A stretch of 34,400 nucleotides of DNA from Deltaproteobacteria bacterium (GTDB taxonomy: Bacteria; Desulfobacterota; Desulfarculia; Adiutricales; Adiutricaceae), in the NCBI GenBank assembly GCA_031273455.1, contig JAISRZ010000035.1:1-34400 (forward strand), read 5' to 3'. The notes beneath the pieces were generated by a model. The model was not told the origin of the DNA and made no database searches. It was given only the letters and a program-made list of their open reading frames with translations. The translations under genes and the position numbers were made by a program. Shown in pieces: positions 11,401 through 18,594 of the stretch (within the stretch, counting starts at the first letter, position 1; each line of letters begins with the position of its first letter).

Positions 11401-12170
11401 CCGTAGGTATTATAAAACCTGGCGCTGACATTGGTGATGGTCCCGATGTCAATGACGTTATGCCCTTGGGCGCTGATGTTTAAAGAGTGGTTATATTGCC
11501 CGGTGACGGTCGCGGCCCGAAACGAGGCCCTTTGGAGGTCCAAATAACCAGCCAGAACCACTTCGCTAGCCCAAAGGCTACCATTCTTGACCGTCAGAGT
11601 GTTGTAGTCCCTAATAGCCAGCCGTCCCGTGGACAGGCCTAAGTCGTCAAAGACGGTGGTAAACCGGGTATTGTATTCGCCGCCTTGGATAACGACGCTC
11701 GTGGCCGAGATGTTCCACTGACCCTCAAAAGCGTAGTCGCCAAAAAAGTTCCAGTCATGGCCGGAATAGAAGGGGTTTTTAGTGTTGTCGATCAATAAGC
11801 TCTGAACCGAGACCTTACTCAAAAGGCTGTTCAGATAGACGTCAAACACTTTAGGCCGCACAGTTTGGTTAAAGGCGTAGAAGTGGGCGTTAGACGTTTT
11901 AAAGTCGTTCCCAATAAAACTGACCATTTTCCATTCATAATGCCCTTGGGGATTAGGGCGCTCGGCGCTACCTTTGTCAACCACATACTTCACTTGCCAC
12001 CAACCGCCATCCAAGGCGTCGCCCCAAAGTTGTTGGCCTTCCGCCCCATAGCTCCAATAGTACTCATCCGCAGCGAAACTAGGCGAAACCGTTAGAGCCA
12101 TTAGGGTCAAAATTATCGTTAAACAAAAATATATGACAGCGCGAGCCACGCGTCTTAGCGAGTTAGTCAT
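5412..12170 (-). CDS. Giant type V autotransporter (adhesin-like)
   Basis: A surface or secreted protein of 2252 residues. A signal peptide with basic N-terminus and hydrophobic core ends near SFA-ADEYYW (about residue 33). The passenger is a very long beta-helix rich in autotransporter-associated beta-strand repeats, such as KTGPGTLTLGGVNAFTG and SGVLSLGD-type motifs. A C-terminal beta-barrel of roughly 270-300 residues ends in the aromatic-terminated strand LKLKWDF, the usual signal for outer-membrane insertion. No protease or lipase triad is evident, so adhesion or surface coating is the best guess. ATG at 12170 is chosen because AGGGGA lies about five bases upstream; a longer frame from 12194 exists. 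The passenger carries an internal duplication (see findings). Leader and terminator elements flank it and no partner gene is adjacent. Confidence 0.95.
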   Translation of the reverse strand: MTNSLRRVARAVIYFCLTIILTLMALTVSPSFAADEYYWSYGAEGQQLWGDALDGGWWQVKYVVDKGSAERPNPQGHYEWKMVSFIGNDFKTSNAHFYAFNQTVRPKVFDVYLNSLLSKVSVQSLLIDNTKNPFYSGHDWNFFGDYAFEGQWNISATSVVIQGGEYNTRFTTVFDDLGLSTGRLAIRDYNTLTVKNGSLWASEVVLAGYLDLQRASFRAATVTGQYNHSLNISAQGHNVIDIGTITNVSARFYNTYGNSSGVDYPFATNFVNSTIQIGLPDALAWVELVGPGLTGRNNLIINSGSRFSLAGDKAFTAPSGAGYTLWLSGSGTFRLTDDLLAAERLYGTDFTGAYDLNSHHLTLEAALMGSPSVFYSGGQLTLRHVDQMTLKGAGLFQAGPTEELKLNLSQTRQGLLTLADTGLSQGGSLVLESGEGEFILSGGQYNYPLGVTNQNKLTLSNQASLIGDLTNYGVLTIASPVSLTGDLLTPMNPTLNSSLILKARLTITGDSRFINETQTVGSPYYGQAIKSTLDYQGGKLTVSGTLALDDLLFQAELSHRGFYVLAEYHTLTGRLGNAAQDYSNVSSLVTVGGQTNQPAWLVYDNANQRILLLAGDGQTILFRTNANSGSWHDHQGGWESLAVSDSGIVSSPRNWDNSHGVVAVFDSAHGTPGLVTINSAIQALALVFMDNNWIIQSGSGNKLFLEPLPTVDGPRLVLNSQAPDTDPTFATSPRINALMVSNPNDQLYKTGPGTLVLNPGFYDSSSYNTAPREVVIQEGRLVLATDQALASATSGSPYYSQVTIAPNATLRLAFSANLLNQLIGSGSLEIASGSSVVSSISQPEYSGTILVEPGNSGPTVLTVQRFEALGLAGDIDLQAGNPDPSKLILDYANLAKVFPRRITGAGLVEIAAGSLVRLGSGHTYAGGTTINNNAILSAETPGPGLAIDSLGSGSVTFNGSAILNLVGLGGILNNELIDPLTTAKLALDAGDYTLVDNNVRSDSTNFLGEISLAPGGSLTLSADLNQGLSATPPFSLSGSGELILDGPNVTFSGLDGPLGSSKTSSFSGLTTIMDESVLELTATYGQSGLAAINLDHDGSLLRLNMTSPTTFPNPLSGSGTVQLLNNQTYAFSGDNSLFAGALDVGGGTLTINANNNLGTATLKLDGGTLDFASNSLSLDNVLSLGAGGATIDNLNSITLGGPIIDSGSSSPYGTLTKTQAGILTLTNSASLYQGATSVTAGELRLADGGLLGGGAVNVASGATLSGYGRISGDTAIASGGTLKVAGALTLDHNLTINVGTTNNLEFSHGGWLSVAGALNINGLSSTNKLTVNLDSLGVYVLAKYGTTNLATGLTPFTGAYVINYDGSDITGNANYRKELFNYVAQKEVLLITLPTGQKVEFWDQDSGGVWDPAGALNWNTHYISANGQKEVWASDSKVAVFGTSGLTPGEIKVTGSVSAAGLFFLSDGYSLTGAAIQLLDLDPYDGSNSYALISGQAGEIYIEASLTGQGVGLRKSGPATLILNAANSYDGPTLVSSGVLSLGDLRAAGLNNLITVDSGAVLRLAYDETGSGFRPTVAGQGLLEITGRVLLDTANTHTGGTRLANGELWLKENDALGFGDFIFNDGLLRLANNLNLTKAISLEGLNNQVFLAAGEEATLSGAITGGGLTKIGAGSLTISGSNSLIGLVDLAEGQLIAANDSALGYGTVKMASGVTLGFSGARTLKNDINLEGSAYIEATGSDFGTLNGVIYGPGDLLKTGPGTLTLGGVNAFTGVTAVKEGTLFLSPGARISSQLAIYGGATFNSGGNVTPLELLEAYYPATYIGDLSVAKGTIKFHLPIDATPLGAPILSVNGSVDLTDSYVALDLGGRKRAEYLGHVLNLIATTGDLRGRPINQVAAGRIGLTRAYEADLYTDPNHLYAAVTYLGASPESKALVEGYFAGAALVNLGADLAAGSGLTAAVKAVAAGLNPGLGLAAFGAVSAGNLRYRTGSHVDTRSVSLMVGLAKGASDLNAALAATTFGGFVEYGNGAYDTYNSFNNVGSIKGEGDLYYLGGGLLGRLDFTPTGPGHLYLEVTGRLGRVYNEYASSDLRDAVTGVKGDYETSALYYGAHIGAGYVWDFSPKGSLDLYGKYFWTRQEGAKVTLKNGDPVTFKDVNSNRLRLGGRLAYALNESFTPYLGAAYEREMDGEAKATTYGYPIKAPTVRGDTGIGELGLTYAPSVNSPFSLEVGAQAYVGQRAGLTGSLKLKWDF

Positions 12171-12459
12171 GTTATCCCCTTCACCGCGATCCAAGTATCG
12201 AGGCGCTATCTCGCGTTATAAGCCATCCGCCGCTAAACGCGAGAAGAGTAATCCTTTTAGCCTTATCCCCAGCCGGTCCCGATTAAAAGACTTTCAGTAG
12301 AGGCTTAAGGCGAGTTCCTAGCCGTTTTTATAGACCGCGAGAACCCTCGCGGCCCTAAGCTCGTTAGCTAAAACGGCCCCGGGACAACCAACTTTGGCGG
12401 CCATAAAGGTGGATAAGACTTTTCGCCATGGACTTTTGTTCCCCTAAGGCTATGACGGC

Positions 12460-12515
12460 GGATCCCACCTAAAGGATCCCACCTAGCGGAATCCGCCTAG
12501 CGGAATCCGTCTAGC
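12460..12515. repeat. Four tandem 14-bp imperfect repeats
   Basis: Four back-to-back 14-base units: GGATCCCACCTAAA, GGATCCCACCTAGC, GGAATCCGCCTAGC and GGAATCCGTCTAGC. They lie about 290 bases upstream of the autotransporter start and could be protein-binding sites or simple slippage products. Units 1-2 and 3-4 form two sub-families. Confidence 0.85.
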
Positions 12516-12674
12516 TAAGCGCGATCCCCCGAGCCTTAAAAGTCTGGACCTATCAATAAAAGGCTTAAAAAAATCAAGAGCCAGCCGCTATCCACCCCGG
12601 CCTTAGCCTTAATGGCTAAAACAACCGGTTTAACGAACCATCTAAGTCAATAAGAAGTGAACGCGGCTCGAGAT

Positions 12675-12763
12675 CTATTTCCAGGCGATGGCGAGGACCC
12701 CTAAGTCAACGATACGCGTTCGCGGTTGCGCGCGTTTAAAGGGAATATCGCCCCGGAAAATAG
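12675..12763. repeat. Long imperfect inverted repeat
   Basis: CTATTTCCAGGCGAT (12675-12689) pairs with ATCGCCCCGGAAAATAG (12747-12763) with small bulges. The enclosed segment also contains an ACGCG/CGCGT stem. The element could be a structured RNA or a cruciform. No promoter or U-tract was found to decide strand or function. Confidence 0.5.
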
Positions 12764-13072
12764 CTTGGCCCATCTTCAATAATCTAAAGATGAAGGCGCC
12801 AATAAAAATAAGGACTAACGTTAAGTACAAGCAATATCTGGGCCATCAATATATTAACATAGAAATAATAGTAAGTTCTATAAAAAATATGACAATGGTT
12901 TGACAAAACGAAAAATATAGCCAAGTGATAAGGCGAATAGTTGACGAATCGCCACGGTTCTAGCGGTTAAGCCGTTGGCGCGCAGTACTTATTTAGCGAG
13001 CGTTTTAAATAAAACTATATACCAGGACAATACAAAAATCGGCTCTTTTTGTTTCCCGTTCTTTAAACTTAG

Positions 13073-13129
13073 GCCTGGTTATTTATAGGATATTAACTGG
13101 TTTTGTCTTTAAATAGCCAGGCTCTTTTT
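13073..13129 (+). terminator. Orphan intrinsic terminator on the plus strand
   Basis: A 13-pair stem (13073-13085 with 13110-13122, one G-U) closes a 24-base loop and is followed by TCTTTTT. This is a good intrinsic terminator for plus-strand transcription, yet no plus-strand gene lies upstream. A weak promoter-like TATATA near 13017 would give a transcript of about 100 bases. Confidence 0.6.
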
Positions 13130-13316
13130 GGGGCTACCGCCCTAAACCCCTGGTTTTTCGTTCAGGCGGGCTAACTGTTAGACCGGTTAACTAGCCGTCT
13201 ATTCTGTAATCGCGTATTTTGTTTTGAATATTATTCGCAATGAGCGTATAGAGACGAGGTTATAAGGGGGCTTTAAGAAAGGCCAAGGTTGACGAAAACC
13301 CGTTCGAACCGGCGCT

Positions 13317-13353
13317 AGAGCTAATAGGGGGGTTTTACCCCCCCTATAGCTCT
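13317..13353. terminator. Large hairpin after the M48-like gene
   Basis: An almost perfect inverted repeat: AGAGCTA pairs with TAGCTCT outside, and a six-G run pairs with a C run inside, around a TTTTA loop. It lies about 40 bases downstream of the stop codon of the membrane-protein gene. No U-tract follows on either strand, so it may stabilise the mRNA 3' end rather than terminate it. Confidence 0.5.
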
Positions 13354-13392
13354 AACTAGCCGTTAGGTAAAGGATTTTTCTAGCCCAGTCGT

Positions 13393-14541
13393 TTATATGG
13401 CCGGCTTTTTTTCCAAGGGGGTAGCCGACCGGGACTGGACTTTAGCGAAGACCTGGAGTTGCTCTTTAATCTGCTCGATCTGCTCAATGGCCCCGGGCCT
13501 CGTTCTAGAGAACCAGAACCACCAAGGGGTTCCATCCGGCTCTAAATCCCAGCGGCTGGCCACTTCCAAGCTGGCCTTAAACCCCGGGACATCCCAGGTG
13601 GCCAAGACCGCCGCCGCGGCTAGCTTCCGTTCAAGTAACCGCCGCACAAACCGGACCATGGCCCGGGAGATAAAATGGCTGGTCCCAGCGGCTAACCACA
13701 AACAAGGGACCAAGACCGGCGAGAACTCCTGGGGAAAACGCCATAAAAAGCCTAAAGAGCCTAAAAAAACCAAGGACAAGGGGACTATTAAGCTCATGGT
13801 TAACGCTTTTAAAACCATAATGAGGCTATCGGCTTTCACCAAGCGGCCTAAAACCGCGGTGACGATCCGGTGCCTTAAAGCCCCAGGGGGCATTTCCAAG
13901 GCCCTTTGGGGAATGATTAGATCCTGGCCAACGATCTTCGGCCAGGGCAAGGGCCCGGAGCGGCCTAAGTGGATTAAGACCCGCTTAAGCTCCCAGCCTT
14001 TGGGTAAAGGCAAGGATTTAATAATCCGGGTCAAATTCTCCGGGGTCTCCTCGGGCCGAGCCAACCGGAAGCGGTAAGGGTATAAACGCCACTCCAGCCG
14101 TTGAAATAAGACGGGGGCCCAAACTAGGATTTGGGTGACTAAAAACAAGACAATGGCCCAGTTAATAAGGCTAAGAACGCCTAATAAGCTTAAAATTAAC
14201 CAGGTCAGTAAGGTCACGAGGGCCACCCCGGCTAGCTCTTGACCCAAAACGCGCCGTAATCGCGCCCCAAAGGATCTTTGATCGACCCCAAAGGCTCGTC
14301 GGGCTTGGGACCGGGCCAGGATGACCGGAAAACGGAAGAGCTCGGTGATAACGGCTATGGTTAAGATGGGCTCCAAGGGCGAGGCCCCGACCCACTGGCC
14401 CAGCTCCATAACGACCATGACCCCAATGATGACGCCAAAAATAAACATTATATGGGCCATAAGGCCCAGTCCGACCATCAGAAGACTGTAGATCTCCGGT
14501 CTTTCCTCAGCCTGACTGACGGTCGCGAGGCGACTGAACAT
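13393..14541 (-). CDS. Membrane protein resembling a catalytically dead M48/Ste24 peptidase
   Basis: A 382-residue protein with several membrane segments (about 18-48, 55-75, 102-145, 245-290). The layout follows M48/Ste24-type membrane peptidases: the FGVDQRSFGARL stretch (84-95) resembles their N-terminal FGF box, and GQDLIIPQRALEMPPGALRHRIVTAVLGRL (205-234) aligns with their segment leading into HExxH. At that place this protein has RLVKA (233-237), so both zinc His and the catalytic Glu are missing. The C-terminal PWWFWFSRTRPGAIEQI (339-355) resembles the family's F-x-F-SHPP-ERI end. Homology by eye is moderate. SD AGGAGGG lies six bases before ATG. It follows the response regulator by 45 bases, so it is probably the third gene of that operon and perhaps a sensor accessory or pseudo-enzyme. 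Confidence 0.55.
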   Translation of the reverse strand: MFSRLATVSQAEERPEIYSLLMVGLGLMAHIMFIFGVIIGVMVVMELGQWVGASPLEPILTIAVITELFRFPVILARSQARRAFGVDQRSFGARLRRVLGQELAGVALVTLLTWLILSLLGVLSLINWAIVLFLVTQILVWAPVLFQRLEWRLYPYRFRLARPEETPENLTRIIKSLPLPKGWELKRVLIHLGRSGPLPWPKIVGQDLIIPQRALEMPPGALRHRIVTAVLGRLVKADSLIMVLKALTMSLIVPLSLVFLGSLGFLWRFPQEFSPVLVPCLWLAAGTSHFISRAMVRFVRRLLERKLAAAAVLATWDVPGFKASLEVASRWDLEPDGTPWWFWFSRTRPGAIEQIEQIKEQLQVFAKVQSRSATPLEKKPAI

Positions 14542-14572
14542 GGTTACCCTCCTGGCCTCGTGGCCCTTAGGC

Positions 14573-14587
14573 TATATATATATATAT
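14573..14587. repeat. TA dinucleotide tract
   Basis: About seven tandem TA units sit between the response-regulator stop codon and the next gene in the operon. They could act as a slippage-prone microsatellite that varies spacing between the two genes. Confidence 0.8.
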
Positions 14588-15999
14588 CACGGCTTAAAGG
14601 GGGGGGCTTTACGCTTTGACCCTAGGCCGTAAGTTTGGACTTTGGTGATAATGGAGCGGCGACTAATGCCCAAGACCTTGGCCGCCTGGCTTTGATTGCC
14701 GTTCTTGAGGCTTAAAGCCCGTTTTAAAAGGATCTCCTCTAAGGTTTTGATGACCTCTTGGGTGGCCACCTTTAAATCCAGCCAATCCTCTGGGATCTTT
14801 AAGACTAACCCGGCGGGGCTTTCGATCGCGTCGCTGGAGAAGGGCAGATCTTTAGGCCCAATGGTTTCCCCATCGCTCATGATGGCGGCTTGCTCAATGA
14901 TATTTTTTAGAGCTCTCACGTTCCCGCTATAGGTTTGGGCCGATAAGACCCGTAAAGCCGCTGGGGACAAGGTTTTCGGGGGCAACTGGTTTTTCTGGAC
15001 CGCTTGGGCTAAAAAATGGACGGCCAAGATGGGGATATCCTCGGGCCTTTCCCGTAAGGGGGGTAAGTTTAAGCGGATAACGTTTAACCGGTAATAAAGG
15101 TCCTCCCGAAACCGCCCGCTGGCCACTTCCTCGGTTAAGTTCCGGTTAGTGGCCGCTAAGACGCGTAAATCCACCTTCCTAGAGACATTGTCCCCGACCC
15201 TCCGGATCTCCTCCTCTTGCAAAACCCGTAAAAACTTAACTTGCATTTCCAAGGGGAGCTCGGCCACCTCATCCAAAAAGAGCGTCCCCCCATCAGCCTC
15301 GGCCAATAAACCCTCTTTCGCCCGATCGGCCCCGGTGAAGGCCCCTCGAACGTGGCCAAAGAACTCGCTTTCCAGTAAATTAGCCGGAATAGCCCCGCAG
15401 TTGACGGCCACAAAGGGTTTATCGCGCCTAGGGCCATTCCGGTGGATGGACTGGGCCGCCAGCTCTTTTCCGGTCCCGCTTTCCCCGGTGATTAAAACCG
15501 TGGCTTTAACCTCCGCCACTTTAGCGATTAAAGCGAAGACGTTTTTCATGGCCTGGCTACTGCCCAAAAAGGAGCCGCTATCCAGCCGTTCGCCCATCTC
15601 CCTTTTTAAGCGCTGGTTTTCGGCCAGTAACCGCCCCCGCTCTAGGGCCTTTTCCAAGACCAAGACCATCTCGTCTTCGTTAAAGGGTTTGGCGATATAG
15701 TCGTAAGCCCCGGCCTTCATGGCCAAAATGGCCGTCTCAATGGTGGCGAAGGCCGTGACCACGATGACCTCAAGCTCGGGGTCGGTCTCTTTAATCCGGG
15801 CCAGTAACCCTAAGCCATCTAGCCCAGGCATGTTTAAGTCAGTTAAAACCGCGTCAAAGGACTCTTTTTTAATGGCCCCTAAAGCTTCTTCCCCGGAGGC
15901 GGCCAAACGGCAAGCGTAGCCCTTTTTCCCCAGCATAATGGACATGATTTTCCGGATATGCTCCTCATCGTCCACAATAAGAATTAATGGCTGTCTCAC
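14587..15999 (-). CDS. Sigma-54-dependent NtrC-family response regulator
   Basis: A 470-residue transcription activator that works with sigma-54 RNA polymerase. An N-terminal receiver domain (1-120) has acidic D10/D11, phospho-acceptor D54 (VLTDLNMPG) and K104. The AAA+ domain has Walker A GESGTGKE (172-179), the sigma-54 contact loop GAFTGA (219-224), Walker B GGTLFLDE (237-244) and arginine-finger region RFREDLYYRLN. A C-terminal Fis-type helix-turn-helix lies at about 436-458. The usual WPGNVREL box reads YSGNVRALKN (357-366), a mild divergence. It overlaps the kinase gene by four bases (ATGA), so the two are translationally coupled. Target genes are not evident nearby. Confidence 0.95.
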   Translation of the reverse strand: MRQPLILIVDDEEHIRKIMSIMLGKKGYACRLAASGEEALGAIKKESFDAVLTDLNMPGLDGLGLLARIKETDPELEVIVVTAFATIETAILAMKAGAYDYIAKPFNEDEMVLVLEKALERGRLLAENQRLKREMGERLDSGSFLGSSQAMKNVFALIAKVAEVKATVLITGESGTGKELAAQSIHRNGPRRDKPFVAVNCGAIPANLLESEFFGHVRGAFTGADRAKEGLLAEADGGTLFLDEVAELPLEMQVKFLRVLQEEEIRRVGDNVSRKVDLRVLAATNRNLTEEVASGRFREDLYYRLNVIRLNLPPLRERPEDIPILAVHFLAQAVQKNQLPPKTLSPAALRVLSAQTYSGNVRALKNIIEQAAIMSDGETIGPKDLPFSSDAIESPAGLVLKIPEDWLDLKVATQEVIKTLEEILLKRALSLKNGNQSQAAKVLGISRRSIITKVQTYGLGSKRKAPPFKP

Positions 16000-17735
16000 G
16001 CTTTAGCCCCTAAAAAGTAAATGGTGAAAGAAGCCCCTTGGCCTGGGCTGGAGGTTAGCTCCAACCGGCCCCGGTAACTATCGACGATCCGTTGGCAGAT
16101 GGCCAGGCCCAAGCCCGTCCCTTGACCCGGGGCTTTGGTGGTGAAGAAAGGGTCAAAAACCCTTTTTCTGACCGCCTCGCTCATGCCTGGGCCATTATCG
16201 GCCAAACTTAAGATAACTTCCCCAGCCTCTTTCGCTAACCCCACCTTTAACGTTGGGGCTGGGTCCTTTTGCTCGGCCATGGCCTGGGCCGCGTTCATGG
16301 CGATGATAATGACCACCTGGGTTAAGTGATCCCGGTCCATGGCCACTAGGTATTGGCCCTTAGGGTCAAAATCGTACTCCACCTTTAAGCGGGCTAACCC
16401 CCTTTGGGCCCCTAACATGCCTAAGATTAACGGTAGCCGTTCGGCCAGATTGAGGTTTTCGGTTAACCCTTGGGAGGGCCTGGAGTAGTCCAATAACTCC
16501 CGTAAGATCTTTTGGATCCGCCCGGTCTGCTCGATAACCGCCCCTAAGTACTCTTTCCTTTCGCCCTCGCCTTCCACCCCATTGGCTAAGATCTGGGCGT
16601 AACCCGAGATGGCCGATAAGGGGTTCCCGATCTCGTGGGCCACCCCAGCGGCCAATAAACCAATGGAGGCCAGTTTCTCCGAATGCAAAAGTTGTCTTTC
16701 CAGTTGTCGCCTTTCGGTCAGATCGCTCACCATTAGCATAAAGGACAAGCTTTCCGGGTTGCGGGACTCAGCCGCGGGGGACCCCGCGGCCTTAGAAGTG
16801 GAGACCAAAATAGCCCGGCGATCGCCTAAGGCGTTAAAGAGCCGAGCCTCCAAGATCCGATCCACCGGCGGCGGCTGACCTAAAGGCCAATCCTTAAGCT
16901 CCGGGGCCTCCTCCAGTAAACGCCGAAACTCCCGGCCCACTAGCTCTTCCTGGCTAAAGCCCCATTGGCCGGCTTTTTGGTTAGCGTAAACGATTAAACC
17001 GCGCTCATCCAAGATGAGGATGGCGTCATTGGCGGTCTCCAGTAAGCGCTCTAAGTAGTCGGAGGTTTGGCGGGCCCTTTTTTCCGAGGCCACGAGTTTT
17101 TGGTTGGCGCGGGAAAGATCATCGAACAGAAGGACATTGGAGAGAGCCGCGCTAGCCTGGTCAGCCATAATGGACAGCATGCGCTCGTTTTCCGGGGTGA
17201 AAGCTTGGTCCCCGGGCCTAGATAAGACTAATAAACCTAAAGCCCGGTTATGGACGGCCAAAGGGACTAAGGCTAAAACCCGGGGCTCAGCTGGGCCTTG
17301 GCCTAAAGGGTCCTCTAAGGAGGTGGCTTTAAGGGGGCTAAAGACCTTGACCGCCTCGCCATTAACCGCCTCTAAGACCCCGGCCCCGCCTGGGGGGCCT
17401 AAGGTCGCCAAAGACCAAGGCCGCTCGTTTTCCGGGTAAAAGATAAACTCCTCGCGGTCCGAATAGTAGGCGGCCCGTAAAAACAGCTCATCCGACCCTT
17501 CGCCCCGCAAAAGGAGGCTTAGCCGGTCCACCTCGACCTCATGGGCCACCACCGCCATCAGAGCCTTGGCCAAGGCCTCCACGGTTAGAGCCGTTCTTAA
17601 AGCGTCCCCCACCCGGCGGACCAAAGACAATTCCTCTAATTTTTGGTCATACCGCTCGTAGATCTCGGTTAAAGTGCTCTTATAGATGTCCAGCTTGGCC
17701 TGGAGCTCCGTAAAACGGCTTTTGTCCACCCCCAT
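15996..17735 (-). CDS. Soluble sensor histidine kinase (GAF-PAS-HisKA-HATPase)
   Basis: A 579-residue kinase partner of the adjacent NtrC-type regulator. Domains in order: an N-terminal coiled coil (8-50), a GAF-like domain (52-205), a second coiled coil, a PAS domain (about 228-345), HisKA with H-box AHEIGNPLSAISGYAQIL (phospho-acceptor H367), and HATPase_c with NAAQAM (481-486), DNGPGM (513-518), the FDPFFTTK F-box (527-534) and GTGLGLAI (539-546). No signal peptide or membrane segment is seen, so it senses a cytoplasmic ligand or redox cue through GAF/PAS. The first N of the usual N-box (NLLLNA) is Ile here, while the second, metal-binding N is kept. ATG at 17735 has a GGGGGAGC-type ribosome-binding site just upstream. 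Confidence 0.93.
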   Translation of the reverse strand: MGVDKSRFTELQAKLDIYKSTLTEIYERYDQKLEELSLVRRVGDALRTALTVEALAKALMAVVAHEVEVDRLSLLLRGEGSDELFLRAAYYSDREEFIFYPENERPWSLATLGPPGGAGVLEAVNGEAVKVFSPLKATSLEDPLGQGPAEPRVLALVPLAVHNRALGLLVLSRPGDQAFTPENERMLSIMADQASAALSNVLLFDDLSRANQKLVASEKRARQTSDYLERLLETANDAILILDERGLIVYANQKAGQWGFSQEELVGREFRRLLEEAPELKDWPLGQPPPVDRILEARLFNALGDRRAILVSTSKAAGSPAAESRNPESLSFMLMVSDLTERRQLERQLLHSEKLASIGLLAAGVAHEIGNPLSAISGYAQILANGVEGEGERKEYLGAVIEQTGRIQKILRELLDYSRPSQGLTENLNLAERLPLILGMLGAQRGLARLKVEYDFDPKGQYLVAMDRDHLTQVVIIIAMNAAQAMAEQKDPAPTLKVGLAKEAGEVILSLADNGPGMSEAVRKRVFDPFFTTKAPGQGTGLGLAICQRIVDSYRGRLELTSSPGQGASFTIYFLGAKA

Positions 17736-18351
17736 GGGAGCTCCCCCTTAAATTTAACCTAAGGTCAATCCCAACCTTAGTCCAAAGACCGCTTCCACTA
17801 TACTATAAAAAGCCTCTAAAAACCTAAAAACTAGGTTTTTCTCAGCGATTCTAGGACAGTTTTTTTAGGCTAGCCCGTCCAAAGGAACAGGGTGGCCAGT
17901 CCTTTTGCCCGCCAAAGGTCCAATATTCAACCGATGGGAGCGTAGGCGATATTATTGACCACCAAGCTAAGGCCAATAAGTCGCTTGACCGAGGACTTTA
18001 AATCTATAAGATCACCGGATCTGTTTACGAATAACTGTTAGTTTTTCAAGATTTGACTGAAGAAGCGCCACTACATGTTGTTTAGGACAAAAAATCGACG
18101 CTTTTTTCGCCAAAAGTGGGTTTTAACGCGCGACCCCCAGCGTTTACGCGGGTTTTCGAGTCGCTAGACCTTAAGTTTTCGCGGGTTTAGGACAGACCTT
18201 AAAAGCGCTAATCAATTGACTGTCGTCTTAAGGCCAATTAATCCGCCTTCCCCAGAGGATTTGGTAATGCCAAAATTAGAATCGCCTTTCTAATGTTTGA
18301 ACAAAATTAAAAAATAATATATATAATTAAAAAAATCGGTGGAGGTTCGGT
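17736..18351. other. AT-rich spacer, no gene
   Basis: About 615 bases with no supported coding frame. It holds a bidirectional terminator-like hairpin at its left and an unusually AT-rich run (18295-18335) immediately before the decayed AT-hook gene. Composition differs from neighbouring genes, consistent with an acquired island. Confidence 0.5.
17818..17840. terminator. Bidirectional terminator-like hairpin
   Basis: AAAAACCTA (17818-17826) and TAGGTTTTT (17832-17840) form a nine-pair stem with a five-base loop. The A-run on one side and T-run on the other give U-tracts on both strands, so it could end transcripts arriving from either direction. Confidence 0.45.
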
Positions 18352-18547
18352 ATGGTAGATGAGTTTAACAACTTGGTTTAACAACTTGGCGCAAGGCGTC
18401 CAGACGTTTGATATTTAAAGTAGAGGACATCCAAAAGGTAGTAAAAATTCATTTACTACTAATTTATACGATGATAGCGACTCATTAACCGCGGTAAAAA
18501 GGAAACATGGACGCACTAAGGGCGGTAAAAACAACTCTAAGCTTTAA
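18352..18547 (+). pseudogene. Decayed small AT-hook protein gene
   Basis: GGTGGAGG lies about eight bases before ATG at 18352. The first eight codons are followed by an exact 13-bp tandem duplication (18364-18376 and 18377-18389) that shifts the frame and creates TAA at 18379. From the second copy, one reading frame continues for 56 codons to TAA at 18545, broken only by TAA at 18416 where a single base change would restore Lys. The reconstructed product of about 60 residues has two AT-hook-like basic motifs, SRGHPKGSKN and KHGRTKGGKNN, typical of DNA-binding or transposase-associated peptides. Two independent lesions mark it as dead. It lies just before the antitoxin-like pseudogene on the same strand. 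Confidence 0.65.
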
Positions 18548-18594
18548 TCTGTCTATTTTTCGCATACTTGGAGCGAATTTTCACATTTTATAAA

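Larger units (their letters stand above)
12171..13392. other. 1.2 kb spacer with repeats and hairpins, no gene
   Basis: No convincing coding region is seen on either strand. A 71-codon frame at 12688-12903 overlaps an inverted repeat and has neither a good ribosome-binding site nor recognisable content. The stretch contains a four-unit 14-bp tandem repeat, a long imperfect inverted repeat, a plus-strand intrinsic terminator and a large hairpin, listed separately. The right half is noticeably AT-rich. No tRNA could be folded by eye. Confidence 0.6.

Noticed and set aside
12688..12903. A 71-codon plus-strand frame in the spacer
   Set aside because: It runs through the long inverted repeat, has no good ribosome-binding site and its product looks random and basic.
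13290..13320. GTTCGAAC, reminiscent of a tRNA T-loop
   Set aside because: The flanking bases do not form a T-stem, and no acceptor, D or anticodon arm could be placed.
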